Source of the DNA: Desulfurobacterium sp. TC5-1
GTDB taxonomy: Bacteria; Aquificota; Aquificia; Desulfurobacteriales; Desulfurobacteriaceae
Length of the DNA: 64,000 nt
Reading direction: 5' to 3'
Assembly (NCBI RefSeq): GCF_000421485.1
Contig: NZ_ATXC01000001.1
Coordinates: forward strand, 1 to 64,000
Below are positions 9,283 through 18,498 of the stretch, piece by piece. Position 1 is the first letter of the stretch, and every line of letters begins with the position of its first letter. A model generated the notes under the pieces. That model was given only the letters and a program-made list of their open reading frames with translations. It was not told where the DNA came from and did not search any database. A program made the translations under genes and the position numbers.

Positions 9283-10274
9283 CAGCATATCCTTGGTAAG
9301 GGATCATCTTCAAGAAGGTCAAGGAGTCTCTCTCCACCGATTCGCGTTTTTAGTCTTACGCCTTTAAATCTGTCTGTAACTTCTCCTATAATAGCGCTTT
9401 CCCTTCCAAGGGGATGGCTTTTGAGCACATTTAGAACCTTTTCAGCGTCTTCTTTATCTACAACTATAAGTGCCTTTCCTTCATTTGCCAGGTAGAGAGG
9501 GTCGTATCCTAACATGTCACAAACGAATTTCACCTCTTCCCTTACAGGAATTTTATCCTCAAATAGTTTTATCCCGTATCCGCTCATTTCCGACAGTTCA
9601 ACAGTTACCGTTGCAACACCACCTCTTGTGGGGTCTCTCATCCATCTGAGTCCTGAAATTTCAAAGAGGGGAACAAGAAGGGCGTTTAATGGTGCACAAT
9701 CGCTTTCTACGGGAATTTCCATGTCAAATTCTTCTCTTGCTAAAGATATTGCTATTCCGTGATCACCTATGTATCCGGTTACTATGATAATATCTCCTGG
9801 CTTGACATACTCCGGGGATAAACTCTTTTTTACTTCTCCAATGCCAGCAGTGTTTATGTATATGCCATCGCACTTTCCCGATTCCACGACTTTTGTATCG
9901 CCTGTAGCTATTGCAACACCTGATTCTTTTGCCGTTTTTGCTATTGTTGCTACTATCTCTTCAAGTTCTTTAAGCGGAAATCCTTCTTCTATGATAAGTC
10001 CAAGGGATAGATACTTTGGAACTGCCCCGCTTACAGTAAGGTCGTTTATTGTTCCGCATACGGAAAGTTTTCCTGTGTTCCCCCCTGGAAACTTGAACGG
10101 TTTAACAACGTAGGAGTCTGTTGTCATTGCAACGTTTTGAGAGGAAAGTTGCAAGTAAGAGGCATCCTGTAAAGATTTAAGTTCCTCAAAGTCAAAGTAT
10201 TTTAAAAAGAGGTTTTCTATGAGTTCTCTTGTAAGTTTTCCACCGCTTCCGTGGGCTATTTCAATCTTTTCCAT
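9282..10274 (-). CDS. hypE: Hydrogenase maturation protein HypE
   Basis: HypE dehydrates the carboxamide that HypF places on its C-terminal Cys, giving the thiocyanate that becomes the CN ligand of the [NiFe] centre. It has PurM-like ATP-binding architecture: HGSGGKLTRELIE at the N-terminus, TTDSYVVKPFKFPGGNTGKLSVCGTIND, SGAVPKYLSLGLI, DPTRGGVA, and the required C-terminal PRIC. Length 330 aa is normal. It is about 31 kb from hypC, hypA and hypB; hypD and hypF are not in this window. Confidence 0.96.
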   Translation of the reverse strand: MEKIEIAHGSGGKLTRELIENLFLKYFDFEELKSLQDASYLQLSSQNVAMTTDSYVVKPFKFPGGNTGKLSVCGTINDLTVSGAVPKYLSLGLIIEEGFPLKELEEIVATIAKTAKESGVAIATGDTKVVESGKCDGIYINTAGIGEVKKSLSPEYVKPGDIIIVTGYIGDHGIAISLAREEFDMEIPVESDCAPLNALLVPLFEISGLRWMRDPTRGGVATVTVELSEMSGYGIKLFEDKIPVREEVKFVCDMLGYDPLYLANEGKALIVVDKEDAEKVLNVLKSHPLGRESAIIGEVTDRFKGVRLKTRIGGERLLDLLEDDPLPRIC

Positions 10275-10314
10275 CTGTCTTCCTCCATTTTAAAGTCAAA
10301 CAGACATTTTAACA

Positions 10315-11076
10315 TTAAAAGAGCTTTATGCCACTGTTCAAGAACATTAAGAGAAATGGAGCAACGGCAATAGAACTGTCAAGCCTGTCAAACACACCAC
10401 CGTGTCCAGGAATGGTGCTGCCTGAGTCTTTCACGCCAAAGTATCTTTTAAGATAGCTTTCAAACAGATCTCCAATTTGAGAAATGATTGTCAGGGCAAA
10501 CAGGATGCCTATAGTTAGAAGAGATAGGTTTATTATACCTAATTTTACACCGACAAAAAGGGATATGGCAGTTCCCCCTAAGCTGCCGCCAATAGATCCT
10601 TCAACAGTCTTTTTAGGGCTGATAGACGGAGCAAGTTTACGCTTTCCAAAACACCGTCCTGTAAGATAGGCTAATGTGTCAACAGACCAGACGATGGAAA
10701 TTAGAAAAACTAAAAACTTCCAGTTAAAGGTAGATATACTTCCTATTCCTACCGTAACGTATATGAAAGTTAATGTAAACGGAAAGAATGTTTTGCTTTC
10801 TATCTCTTCAATTATTGTGAGATAAAAGAAAAGGGCTAAAACGGTAAGGGGAATGATGATTTCCCGGTAGTGGAGGTGGTTAAAAAGGACTATTGAGAAG
10901 GCAAAGATTACAAAGGGAATAAATCTGTATTCAGAAAGGCCTGTTATGTCTAACAGCTCTCCGATTATCTGTAGGCCTAAAAAGAGAACAAGAAAGAGGT
11001 AGAAAATGCCTGTGGCTTTAAGCATAAGAAGGGCGTAAACTACTACTATGAGAGCACCGATTATTCTATCCTTCAC
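10315..11076 (-). CDS. cdsA: Phosphatidate cytidylyltransferase
   Basis: CdsA makes CDP-diacylglycerol from phosphatidate and CTP in the inner membrane. The protein is polytopic (253 aa), with SPKKTVEGSIGG and the CdsA signature QIGDLFESYLKR...KDSGSTIPGHGGVFDRLDS near the C-terminus. Start is GTG at 11076, overlapping the end of uppS by 11 bases. The uppS-cdsA pair is a common bacterial envelope-lipid arrangement. Confidence 0.94.
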   Translation of the reverse strand: MKDRIIGALIVVVYALLMLKATGIFYLFLVLFLGLQIIGELLDITGLSEYRFIPFVIFAFSIVLFNHLHYREIIIPLTVLALFFYLTIIEEIESKTFFPFTLTFIYVTVGIGSISTFNWKFLVFLISIVWSVDTLAYLTGRCFGKRKLAPSISPKKTVEGSIGGSLGGTAISLFVGVKLGIINLSLLTIGILFALTIISQIGDLFESYLKRYFGVKDSGSTIPGHGGVFDRLDSSIAVAPFLLMFLNSGIKLF

Positions 11077-11761
11077 TTTTTATGCCCCCAAATCTTCGCT
11101 CTCTTTTCCCATAATCTTCTATTGCTTTTTTAAACTCCTTTGGTGTAAAGTCTGGCCACAGTGTTTTTGTAAACCAGAGTTCCGTATAGGCAGACTGCCA
11201 AAGAAGAAAGTTTGATATGCGCATTTCACCACTTGTTCTTATGAGAAGATCAAGGTCTGGAAGTTCTGGCATGTAAAGGTTGCGTCTTATCGTTTCTGCT
11301 GTTATTTCTTTTGCTCCTTCCTTTAAAGCTTTATTAACGGCATCTATTATCTCTTGTCTACCACCGTAGTTCACCGTAAATACAGCTTTCATGGTTTTGC
11401 AATGGGCAGTTTTTTCCTCAATCTCTTTAAAACCTTCTCTTAAGTAGTCGGGTAGCTGCCAGAGTCTTCCTATTGCTCTGAACTGGACGTCTTCTTCCAG
11501 GAATAGTGGAAGTTTTGATTTAACATACTCGTACATGAGGTTAAACAGAAATTCTACTTCCTCTTTTGGTCTCTTCCAGTTTTCCGTTGAAAACGCGTAC
11601 AGAGAGAGGTATTTTATGCCGAGTCTCTTTGCCGTTTTTACAATTTCGACGGTGACATTTGCGCCGACTCTGTGTCCTTCAATCCTTGGCAGACCTCTTT
11701 TTTGTGCCCACCGTCCGTTACCGTCCATAATTACGCCAACGTGAACAGGTATTTTATCCAT
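11066..11761 (-). CDS. uppS: Isoprenyl (undecaprenyl) diphosphate synthase
   Basis: UppS condenses isopentenyl diphosphate units onto farnesyl diphosphate to make the lipid carrier for peptidoglycan and LPS. The N-terminal VGVIMDGNGRWAQKRG motif with its catalytic Asp, SLYAFSTENWKRP, and RTSGEMRISNFLLWQSAYTEL are all present. ATG 11761 (MDKIPVHVG) is chosen over the upstream start at 11809 because AGGAG lies seven bases before it and it leaves a clean 19-base gap after metF. 231 aa. Confidence 0.94.
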   Translation of the reverse strand: MDKIPVHVGVIMDGNGRWAQKRGLPRIEGHRVGANVTVEIVKTAKRLGIKYLSLYAFSTENWKRPKEEVEFLFNLMYEYVKSKLPLFLEEDVQFRAIGRLWQLPDYLREGFKEIEEKTAHCKTMKAVFTVNYGGRQEIIDAVNKALKEGAKEITAETIRRNLYMPELPDLDLLIRTSGEMRISNFLLWQSAYTELWFTKTLWPDFTPKEFKKAIEDYGKRERRFGGIKSEG

Positions 11762-11780
11762 GGACAGGCTCCTAAAGGTT

Positions 11781-12668
11781 TTAGAATTTGTGGTTGTAAG
11801 GACTTTCATTTTTAAGATAGTCTATAAATTTTGCGAGCTCATAAGTTTTTCCGACTAACATAAAGTGTATGCCTTTCCCAAATTCGGCTATACCGTGGGC
11901 AATTTCAAGTGTGTATTCCCAGCCGTAAGCGTGGGGATCTTTTACTTTAGACAGTTTTTCTATAAAGGTGTCAGGAACAGATTCAGGGTTAAGTTTTTTT
12001 ATGAAGTTTGCCATCTTCAGAGATTTTATGGGAAGTAGTCCTATTATGGGTATAGCCCCTGTTTCTTTGATTATTTCGTGAGTTCTTTTAGCAGTTTCTA
12101 TGTCGTAAACGGGCTGTGTCTGTATGAATTTTGCACCCAACTCCACCTTTTTTTTCAGTTTTTCAATCTGCAGTTTTTCTGGTCCTGCAAACGGATTAAA
12201 CACTGCGCCGACGTTAAAAGAGGGTTTGCCTTTTAGTTCCTTTCCGTTTATTAAGTGTCCTTCCTCAAGGGTTTTAACTATCTTTAACATTAACAGAGAA
12301 TCAACATCGAATACCGGTTTTGCTCCCCTCTCGTCACCTAAGGTTGTAAAATCACCGGTCATCAAACAGATGTTTCTGATACCAAGCATGTAAGCTCCTA
12401 AAAGGTCCGACTGGAGAGCTATCCGGTTTCTATCCCTTGCAGTGAACTGGCATATCGGTTCAAAACCACTGTCAAGGAGTATCTTGGCCATTGCAATAGA
12501 TGAGGCTCTTACCATTGAACGTTGATTGTCTGTTACGTTAAATCCATCAACGTAGCCTTTTAGAGGTTTAATTCCTTCAATTATTGTCCGGTAATCTGTT
12601 CCTCTTGGTGGTGCCACTTCGGCTGTTATTATGAATTTGCCGTTGTTTATCTTTTCACTAAAGCTCAT
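11781..12668 (-). CDS. metF: Methylenetetrahydrofolate reductase, MetF family
   Basis: This TIM-barrel flavoprotein reduces 5,10-methylene-THF to 5-methyl-THF. Typical segments are FIITAEVAPPRGTD, VDGFNVTDNQRSMVR, LLDSGFEPICQFTARDRNR, NICLMTGDF and GAKFIQTQPVYD. ATG 12668 has GAGG ten bases upstream and overlaps the preceding metV stop by 11 bases. MetF next to the zinc protein MetV is the arrangement of the Wood-Ljungdahl type enzyme, so it probably serves carbon assimilation through the reductive acetyl-CoA route as well as methionine synthesis. Confidence 0.92.
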   Translation of the reverse strand: MSFSEKINNGKFIITAEVAPPRGTDYRTIIEGIKPLKGYVDGFNVTDNQRSMVRASSIAMAKILLDSGFEPICQFTARDRNRIALQSDLLGAYMLGIRNICLMTGDFTTLGDERGAKPVFDVDSLLMLKIVKTLEEGHLINGKELKGKPSFNVGAVFNPFAGPEKLQIEKLKKKVELGAKFIQTQPVYDIETAKRTHEIIKETGAIPIIGLLPIKSLKMANFIKKLNPESVPDTFIEKLSKVKDPHAYGWEYTLEIAHGIAEFGKGIHFMLVGKTYELAKFIDYLKNESPYNHKF

Positions 12669-13284
12669 TTTCAAACCGCCTCGGATGGTTTGATTTTGAG
12701 AAGTCACGAAAAGATAGATTTTCGATTTTGAATGTTTTTCCAGAGCTTCTAAGCTTTCTGTCTATTGTGAACCAGACACATTCAGTGTCGTTATTTACCT
12801 CGCACATTCCATTGATTGCGCCACCACAGGGTCCATTCTTTAGGGATTTTGGACATCTTGTTATTGGGCAGATACCTGCCGTTTCAGAAATTATGCAGTC
12901 ACCGCAGGCTATGCAGTATTCGTAGAACCACTCTTTGTGGCAATCGGCGCCGATAAAAAGAGTCGATACGCCTGTTACAACGGGTATTTCTGTCTCTTCA
13001 GCTATTACCTGTGTGCCTGCACCGCAGGCAAGGGAAACAATGACATCTGTTTCCTTAAATTCAAGCTTTCGTACCTTTTCTATCAAACAGGTACCACCTA
13101 TTGTTAAGACTTCAACTATCTCCTTGCCGTTGTTTTCAAGGAATTGGGCGACTTCTTTGGCTTCTTTTAAGCCGCCCTGCATACATCTTCCTGAGCCTAT
13201 TTCACACCCTATGACTGTTACTCGTTTAAAGGGGGATATCGTTTTAAGGATTTCATTGAAAGGTTTAAGTTCAACAACTACCAT
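12658..13284 (-). CDS. metV: MetV-type zinc-binding partner of methylene-THF reductase (MTHFR_C domain)
   Basis: This 208-aa, Cys-rich protein matches the MTHFR_C/MetV family. Cysteine groups GCEIGSGRCMQGG, GGTCLIEK, ACGAGTQ, CIACGDCIISETAGICPITRCPKSLKNGPCGG and MCEV lie in order; the GPCGG motif is diagnostic. In acetogens MetV joins MetF and passes electrons to it. GAGG lies before the ATG, 12 bases after the upstream chaperone gene, so surA-type genes, metV, metF, uppS and cdsA appear to form one operon. Confidence 0.9.
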   Translation of the reverse strand: MVVVELKPFNEILKTISPFKRVTVIGCEIGSGRCMQGGLKEAKEVAQFLENNGKEIVEVLTIGGTCLIEKVRKLEFKETDVIVSLACGAGTQVIAEETEIPVVTGVSTLFIGADCHKEWFYEYCIACGDCIISETAGICPITRCPKSLKNGPCGGAINGMCEVNNDTECVWFTIDRKLRSSGKTFKIENLSFRDFSKSNHPRRFENEL

Positions 13285-13295
13285 CTACACTGTCC

Positions 13296-14138
13296 TCACG
13301 GTTTGAAATGTTCAATGTGGGCGGTTGATTTTAACTTTTCAATGAGAGATTTAAGAGCTTTTTCATACTTTTTCTTCATGAGCTCTTCCCTTACCTTTTC
13401 CGTGTCACAGGGTTGCTGTTTTTCAGACTTTACGTAGATTACATAGATCTTTCCGTCGATTGTGACGGTTTCGGGAGTTCCTATCTGTGAATTCCAGACA
13501 ATTTCGTCTATTGGTTTTACAAGGTTTCCTTTCTTTACGTTTCCAATAAAACCACTTTTACAATGGTTCTCAGGTGTGCATATCTCTGTTGCATTTTCAA
13601 AGGAAAGTCCTTCTTTTAAAGACGATTCAATTTCTTTTGCTATAGTTGCGTTATCTGTCACTGCGTAGTAAACCTCTCTTGCCCTTGAACCTTCTGCCTC
13701 ACAGACCTTCTCTATATCCCGGTCGGAGATTTTTACGTTTCTCTTTACTTTTAGAGCTATTAGCTTCTGTATAAGGAGTTGCTCTCTGAGTTTTTTCTTC
13801 AGATCTTCCCAGGTGATTCCCTCCTTTTCTACGGCACGTTTAAAGTTCTCTATGGTGTCATAACCATTTGCTTTTGCGAGGTTTTCAAGTGCCGTTTCAA
13901 GTGTTTTGTCGTCTATCGATATTCTTTCTCTTTTTGCTTCCGATAGGAGGAGGGCTTTGTCAATTAGCTGCTCAACTGCAGCCTTTTCACTTACTTTATT
14001 TTCTATCTGGTATTTCTTAATTTCACTGTGAAGGATGGGAATGCCATTAACGGTTATCTCTACATAGTCCAAAATCCTGGCTTTGGTGGTGGTGGTTACT
14101 ATTGTAAAAATCAGGAAGAGAGGGACAAGCCACTTCAT
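13296..14138 (-). CDS. SurA-like periplasmic chaperone/peptidyl-prolyl isomerase
   Basis: An N-terminal signal segment (MKWLVPLFLIFTIVTTTTKA) is followed by a SurA_N-type chaperone region (VNGIPILHSEIKKYQ, KAAVEQLIDKALLLSEAKR) and a parvulin-like segment (REVYYAVTDNATIAKEI, GNVKKGNLVKPIDEIVW). 280 aa, shorter than E. coli SurA, with a single parvulin-like domain that contains a CTPENHC pair which may form a disulfide. It probably helps fold outer-membrane proteins. It overlaps the preceding small chaperone gene by 4 bases (ATGA). Confidence 0.82.
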   Translation of the reverse strand: MKWLVPLFLIFTIVTTTTKARILDYVEITVNGIPILHSEIKKYQIENKVSEKAAVEQLIDKALLLSEAKRERISIDDKTLETALENLAKANGYDTIENFKRAVEKEGITWEDLKKKLREQLLIQKLIALKVKRNVKISDRDIEKVCEAEGSRAREVYYAVTDNATIAKEIESSLKEGLSFENATEICTPENHCKSGFIGNVKKGNLVKPIDEIVWNSQIGTPETVTIDGKIYVIYVKSEKQQPCDTEKVREELMKKKYEKALKSLIEKLKSTAHIEHFKP

Positions 14139-14674
14139 TTCCCTTCTCCTACTATTTCAACTTTATGATTTTTCTTTATAGAGTTTATGTATTCTTCAAC
14201 CGCCTGTTGCTGCTTCTGTTTTATAAGTTGAGCTTTTAAAAAGGCTTTTATCTGATCAAAAGGTACAGGTTTTCCGTCAAGTCCTTTGAGTTCATTCTTG
14301 TGCTTTTCATAGAATGCCTTTAGTTCTTTGTCCGTAACCTTGATTTTATCTGCTGGAATTTTTTTGTTAAGAAGCGCTGTTGCAAGAATTTGTTTGATGG
14401 CATCGTCAATCTGTTTTTTTACTTTAGGGTCTTTATCTATGCCTTCCTTTTTTGCTTCCTGGACAAGGATTTCCTGGTCAACTAAGAACTTGATAAGTTC
14501 TTTTCTTATTTTGGGATCGTTTTTGTCGTACTGAGCAGGTAAGGTTTTGAGAAGATCATTAAGATCCTGCTGTGTGATCTCTACATTATCTACCTTTGCA
14601 ATGATTTTAGATTTTGCCATTACAGGTGATGCTGCAACTGTTATAATGGTTAGAGCGGTTAAGAGCTTCTTCAT
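14135..14674 (-). CDS. Small SurA_N-type periplasmic chaperone
   Basis: ATG 14674 has GGAGG five bases upstream and gives a normal signal peptide (MKKLLTALTIITVAASPVMAK). The mature part begins IIAKVDNVEITQQDLNDLLK and continues FLVDQEILVQEAKKEGIDKDPKVKKQID, the SurA_N/PpiC N-domain pattern, but no parvulin domain follows; it is a Lys-rich, helical protein of 179 aa. Encoded with the larger SurA-like protein as a chaperone pair at the head of the operon. Confidence 0.8.
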   Translation of the reverse strand: MKKLLTALTIITVAASPVMAKSKIIAKVDNVEITQQDLNDLLKTLPAQYDKNDPKIRKELIKFLVDQEILVQEAKKEGIDKDPKVKKQIDDAIKQILATALLNKKIPADKIKVTDKELKAFYEKHKNELKGLDGKPVPFDQIKAFLKAQLIKQKQQQAVEEYINSIKKNHKVEIVGEGK

Positions 14675-14829
14675 CATATCCTCCAATTTAAAGTTGTTTA
14701 ACTAAAAGTATTAATTTTTTCCTTGAGGTCAATTGCAATCTCGGAGCAGAAAGCATAACTTTACCTCTCGTAATTTTGTTATCATACCACACGACCGTTT
14801 ATTTAACCTTATTACAGATGGGTTTAGTT

Positions 14830-15336
14830 ATGAAGCGTTACGTTAATTTGAGAGAAATTACGGTTAAAGAGCCGTTAAAGGTTGATACAGAGTTTAGTGA
14901 AAGTGTTCTTGACCTTCCTGAGGATGAAGTTGTAAGGTCAACGCCGTTTTCTCTTCACGTTGAGATATATAAGAGAGCCATAGGTTATAATGTGAGGGGT
15001 CACATTAAAGGTAGCGTGACGTTAAGGTGTAGTCGTTGCGATGAGGAGTATCAGGAACAGATAGATAAAGATTTCTCTTTTAATCTTCTGCCCACTTCCG
15101 AGATAACGGAAGGGCAGATAAAACGCGGTGAGCTTGATGTTAAATTTTCTGATGAAGATGTTATTGACCTTTCTGAAGTTGTTAGAGAGCAGATTTTTCT
15201 TAATTTGCCGGTTAAACCTCTCTGTAGTGAAACGTGTGAGGTGGAAGGTTATAGAGAGTGGAATAGTGAGGAGAAAGATACACGCTGGGATAAGCTGAAA
15301 GAGCTGAAAGAAAAACTTGATAGAAAGGAGAAGTGA
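14830..15336 (+). CDS. DUF177 (YceD) family protein
   Basis: YceD proteins are encoded just ahead of rpmF in most bacteria, as here, and are linked to rRNA/ribosome metabolism. The family Cys pattern [10 protein letters not shown] (CxxC) is present, with a second C..C ([11 protein letters not shown]) near the C-terminus that could complete a zinc site. ATG 14830 ([10 protein letters not shown]) is preferred over upstream starts because it matches the family N-terminus, though its ribosome site is weak. rpmF follows after 1 base. Confidence 0.85.
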   Translation: MKRYVNLREITVKEPLKVDTEFSESVLDLPEDEVVRSTPFSLHVEIYKRAIGYNVRGHIKGSVTLRCSRCDEEYQEQIDKDFSFNLLPTSEITEGQIKRGELDVKFSDEDVIDLSEVVREQIFLNLPVKPLCSETCEVEGYREWNSEEKDTRWDKLKELKEKLDRKEK

Positions 15337-15337
15337 G

Positions 15338-15517
15338 ATGGCAGTTCCAAAGAGAAGAGTATCAAGTACAAGAAGAGATAAAAGGAGAACACACTGGAAG
15401 GCTGCAAAACCCGCAATTTCTGTGTGTCCCAACTGCTACCAGCCAAAGCTCCCTCATAGGGTTTGTAAGTATTGTGGCTACTACAACGGTAAGCAGGTAA
15501 TTGAGGTAGAAGAGTAA
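15338..15517 (+). CDS. rpmF: 50S ribosomal protein L32
   Basis: 59 aa starting [20 protein letters not shown], the universal L32 start, with two CxxC pairs (CPNC and CKYC), so the zinc-binding form. AGGAG precedes the ATG. It is followed by plsX with 1 base between, as in many bacteria. Confidence 0.97.
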   Translation: MAVPKRRVSSTRRDKRRTHWKAAKPAISVCPNCYQPKLPHRVCKYCGYYNGKQVIEVEE

Positions 15518-15518
15518 T

Positions 15519-16535
15519 ATGAGAGTTATCCTTGACGCCATGGGGGGCGATAAAGCCCCCTATGTTCCCGTTTTGGGAGCCGTTCAGGCGGTAAAGGAGT
15601 TTGGTTATAGGGTTATTCTTGTTGGAAGGGAAGAGGTTGTAAAAAAGGAGCTTGATAAGTATTCCTTTCCTGCGTCTTCCATAGAAATTGTTAATGCGGA
15701 AGATATGGTGACCATGGAAGACCAGCCTTCTGAGGTTTTAAAGAAGAAGAGGAACTCTTCCCTTCATGTGGGAACAAAGCTTTTAAAGAGCGGTGAAGGT
15801 GATGTTTTTGTTAGTGCCGGTAACACCGGCGCGGTTATGGCTGTCTCCCTTTTTACTCTTGGCAGGATAAAAGGAATAGACAGGCCTGCTATCTCTGCTA
15901 TTTTGCCCAATCTGAAAAGTCAGACATTTCTCCTTGACGTTGGAGCTAATGTTGACTGTAAACCTGTTCACCTTTTTCAGTTTGCAATAATGGGTGAAGC
16001 GTATGCAAGGTACGTTTTGAAAGAGGAAAATCCGAGGATTGGACTTTTAAGTATAGGTGAAGAGGATACAAAAGGTAACGAGCTTACCAAGGAAACGTTT
16101 AAACTTCTTGCAATGGCAAGGGAAAGGGGTCTCAATTTTGTTGGAAATGCAGAAGGAAGAGATATTTACAACGGGAATTTTGACGTTATTGTTTGTGATG
16201 GTTTTGTAGGCAATGTCTGTCTTAAATTAAGTGAAAGTGTTGCAAAGATTCTTGCAAAAATATTGAAAGAAGAGATAGAGAAGCATTTTATTTCAAGACT
16301 TGGTGCAATAACACTGATTCCTGCCATAAAAGGTTTTAAAAAACGTATTGACTATGCAGAATGGGGTGGAGCACCTCTTCTTGGCCTTAAAAAGCCTGTT
16401 ATAATAGCTCATGGCAGTTCAAATGCAAAAGCGATAAAAAATGCTCTCCGTGTAGGTGTTGAATTTGCTGAAACAAAAGTTGTTGAGCATATAGAAGAAA
16501 ACATGGGAAAGTACGGGAAGATAGATGGGAATTAA
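15519..16535 (+). CDS. plsX: Phosphate acyltransferase PlsX
   Basis: PlsX converts acyl-ACP to acyl-phosphate, the first step of phospholipid synthesis in this route. The sequence starts MRVILDAMGGDKAP and contains FVSAGNTGAVMA, RPAISAILPN, LLDVGANVDCKP, GEEDTKGNEL and IVCDGFVGNVCLK. 338 aa is normal. It overlaps fabH by 11 bases. Confidence 0.96.
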   Translation: MRVILDAMGGDKAPYVPVLGAVQAVKEFGYRVILVGREEVVKKELDKYSFPASSIEIVNAEDMVTMEDQPSEVLKKKRNSSLHVGTKLLKSGEGDVFVSAGNTGAVMAVSLFTLGRIKGIDRPAISAILPNLKSQTFLLDVGANVDCKPVHLFQFAIMGEAYARYVLKEENPRIGLLSIGEEDTKGNELTKETFKLLAMARERGLNFVGNAEGRDIYNGNFDVIVCDGFVGNVCLKLSESVAKILAKILKEEIEKHFISRLGAITLIPAIKGFKKRIDYAEWGGAPLLGLKKPVIIAHGSSNAKAIKNALRVGVEFAETKVVEHIEENMGKYGKIDGN

Positions 16536-17466
16536 AATCGTTTCTACAGGTTCTTACGTTCCGGATAGGGTGCTTACGAATTTTGACCTTGAAAAAATGG
16601 TTGAAACTTCCGATGAGTGGATAACAACAAGGACAGGTATTAAAGAGAGGCGTATTGCCGAAAGAGAAACAACGTCTGAAATGGCAACGAAGGCGGTTTT
16701 AAATGCTCTTTCTGGTAGTTCAGCAGATGATGTTGAGCTTTTTCTGACAGCTACTGCCACCCCGGATATGTTTTTCCCATCCACCGCCTGTATGGTTCAG
16801 GCAAATCTTAAAAATAAAAAAGCTCTTGCTTTTGATATATCAGCAGCCTGTACCGGTTTTATATACGGTCTTTACATTGCAGATTCTATTATGCGTTCTA
16901 AAGGTATTAAAAAAGGTGTCGTTATTGGCGCTGAAAGATTCTCAAAGATTTTAAACTGGGAAGACAGAACAACATGCATACTTTTTGGTGATGGTGCTGG
17001 AGCAGTTGTTCTTGAGGAGTCTGAAGAAGAAGGAATCCTTGGTTTTGATATAGGTGCTGATGGTTCTTATGGTGATCTTCTTTATGTTGAGAGTGTCGGT
17101 TCAAACAGCGAGCCACCCCACTACCTCTATATGAAAGGGAATGAGGTTTTTAAAGTTGCGGTGAGAACGATGACCGATTCTGCCAAAAGGGTTCTTGAAA
17201 AGACAGGTATTTCTGCCGATGAGATAAACCTCTTGGTTCCTCACCAGGCGAACATCAGGATTATAGATGCCGTAGCTAAAAGGCTTGGAATTAAAGATGA
17301 TAAAATATTCGTAAATCTTAATCGTTATGGAAATACAAGTGCAGCTTCCATTCCGATAGCCCTTGATGAGGCTGTTAGAGAAGGGAAGGTTGAGAAAGGA
17401 GATCTGGTCTTAATGGTTGCGTTTGGTGGTGGATTTACGTGGGGTTCCTGCATAGTTAGACTTTAG
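16525..17466 (+). CDS. fabH: 3-oxoacyl-ACP synthase III
   Basis: FabH starts fatty-acid synthesis by condensing acetyl-CoA with malonyl-ACP. The catalytic triad is visible: Cys in DISAACTGFIYG, His in LVPHQANIRI and Asn in NRYGNTSAASIP. GDGAGAVVLE is also present. 313 aa is normal. It forms the usual rpmF-plsX-fabH cluster, here followed by fabK. Confidence 0.97.
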   Translation: MGIKIVSTGSYVPDRVLTNFDLEKMVETSDEWITTRTGIKERRIAERETTSEMATKAVLNALSGSSADDVELFLTATATPDMFFPSTACMVQANLKNKKALAFDISAACTGFIYGLYIADSIMRSKGIKKGVVIGAERFSKILNWEDRTTCILFGDGAGAVVLEESEEEGILGFDIGADGSYGDLLYVESVGSNSEPPHYLYMKGNEVFKVAVRTMTDSAKRVLEKTGISADEINLLVPHQANIRIIDAVAKRLGIKDDKIFVNLNRYGNTSAASIPIALDEAVREGKVEKGDLVLMVAFGGGFTWGSCIVRL

Positions 17467-17475
17467 GAGGGCGGC

Positions 17476-18423
17476 ATGATAAGAACACAGATATGTGAAC
17501 TGTTAGGTATTGAATATCCGGTTCTTCAAGGTGGAATGGCGTGGATAGCTGATGGTGAGTTGGCAGCGGCCGTTTCAAACGCCGGTGGTCTTGGAATTAT
17601 AGCCGGTGGTAACAGAACTGCTGATGAGTTGAGGCAGGAAATAAGAAAGTGTAAAGATTTAACAGATAAGCCTTTTGGCGTTAACATAATGTTAATGATG
17701 CCTAATGCTGAAGAGATCATTCAGGTTTGCCTTGACGAAGAGGTGCCTGTTGTTACAACAGGTGCGGGAAATCCTGGAAAGTATATTCCTGCTTTTAAAG
17801 AAAAGGGAATAAAGGTTATACCTGTTGTTGCAAGTGATGCTCTTGCAAAGAGAATGGAAAGGATAGGATGTGATGCTGTTATAGCAGAAGGTATGGAGGC
17901 TGGAGGTCACATAGGTAAGCTTACGACGATGGTTCTTATTCCGGCCATTGTAAGGGCCGTTTCAATACCTGTTATTGCAGCGGGTGGTATAGCCCTTGGA
18001 GAACAGGCGGCAGCTGCTTTTGCACTTGGTGCTGAAGGTATTCAGATGGGAACACGGTTTCTTGCTGCCAAGGAGTGTAATGTTCATCCTAAGTATAAGG
18101 AAAAAATTCTTAAGGCAAGATTTAATCAGGTTACCGTAACAGGCCTTACAACTGGGCATCCAGTTAGGCTTATAGAAAATAAGCTGACAAAGAAATTTGA
18201 AGAGCTTGAGTTTTCCGGTGCACCCAAAGAGCAGCTTGAGGAACTTGGAAGGGGAAGGCTCAGGCTTGCGGCGGAACAGGGAGATATAGAGTGGGGTTCC
18301 GTTATGGCAGGTCAGGTTGTTGGCTATGTTAATAAAGAAGAGACTGTTGAAGAGATAATAAAAGATGTTATGGAAGGTGCTGAGAAAACGTTAAAGGTTC
18401 TCTGTGATAGATTTGGAAAGTAA
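17476..18423 (+). CDS. fabK: Enoyl-ACP reductase II (FabK, FMN-dependent)
   Basis: FabK carries out the last reduction of the fatty-acid elongation cycle using NAD(P)H and FMN. It belongs to the nitronate monooxygenase-like TIM-barrel family: YPVLQGGMAWIADGELAAAVSNAGGLGII, PFGVNIMLMMPN, EGMEAGGHIG, and AAGGIALGEQAAAAFALGAEGIQMGTRFLAA. The gene follows fabH by 9 bases with a GGAGG site, which favours FabK over a catabolic nitronate monooxygenase. Confidence 0.93.
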   Translation: MIRTQICELLGIEYPVLQGGMAWIADGELAAAVSNAGGLGIIAGGNRTADELRQEIRKCKDLTDKPFGVNIMLMMPNAEEIIQVCLDEEVPVVTTGAGNPGKYIPAFKEKGIKVIPVVASDALAKRMERIGCDAVIAEGMEAGGHIGKLTTMVLIPAIVRAVSIPVIAAGGIALGEQAAAAFALGAEGIQMGTRFLAAKECNVHPKYKEKILKARFNQVTVTGLTTGHPVRLIENKLTKKFEELEFSGAPKEQLEELGRGRLRLAAEQGDIEWGSVMAGQVVGYVNKEETVEEIIKDVMEGAEKTLKVLCDRFGK

Positions 18424-18438
18424 TTTTCAGTTTAAAGT

Positions 18439-18457
18439 GGAAGGGTGTTTGCCTTCC
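18439..18457 (+). terminator. Hairpin after fabK, weak terminator candidate
   Basis: GGAAGG and CCTTCC pair around a 7-base loop, but no T-run follows. A TATAAT (18465-18470) just after it could be the -10 box of a ribH promoter, without a convincing -35. Confidence 0.3.
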
Positions 18458-18498
18458 CCTCTGATATAATCAACTCAAACCTTTGAAAGGGAAATGCC

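Noticed and set aside
9282-10274. SelD (selenophosphate synthetase) reading of the PurM-like gene
   Set aside because: The C-terminal PRIC and overall motif set are those of HypE; the N-terminal Cys/Sec-Gly-Cys loop of SelD is missing.
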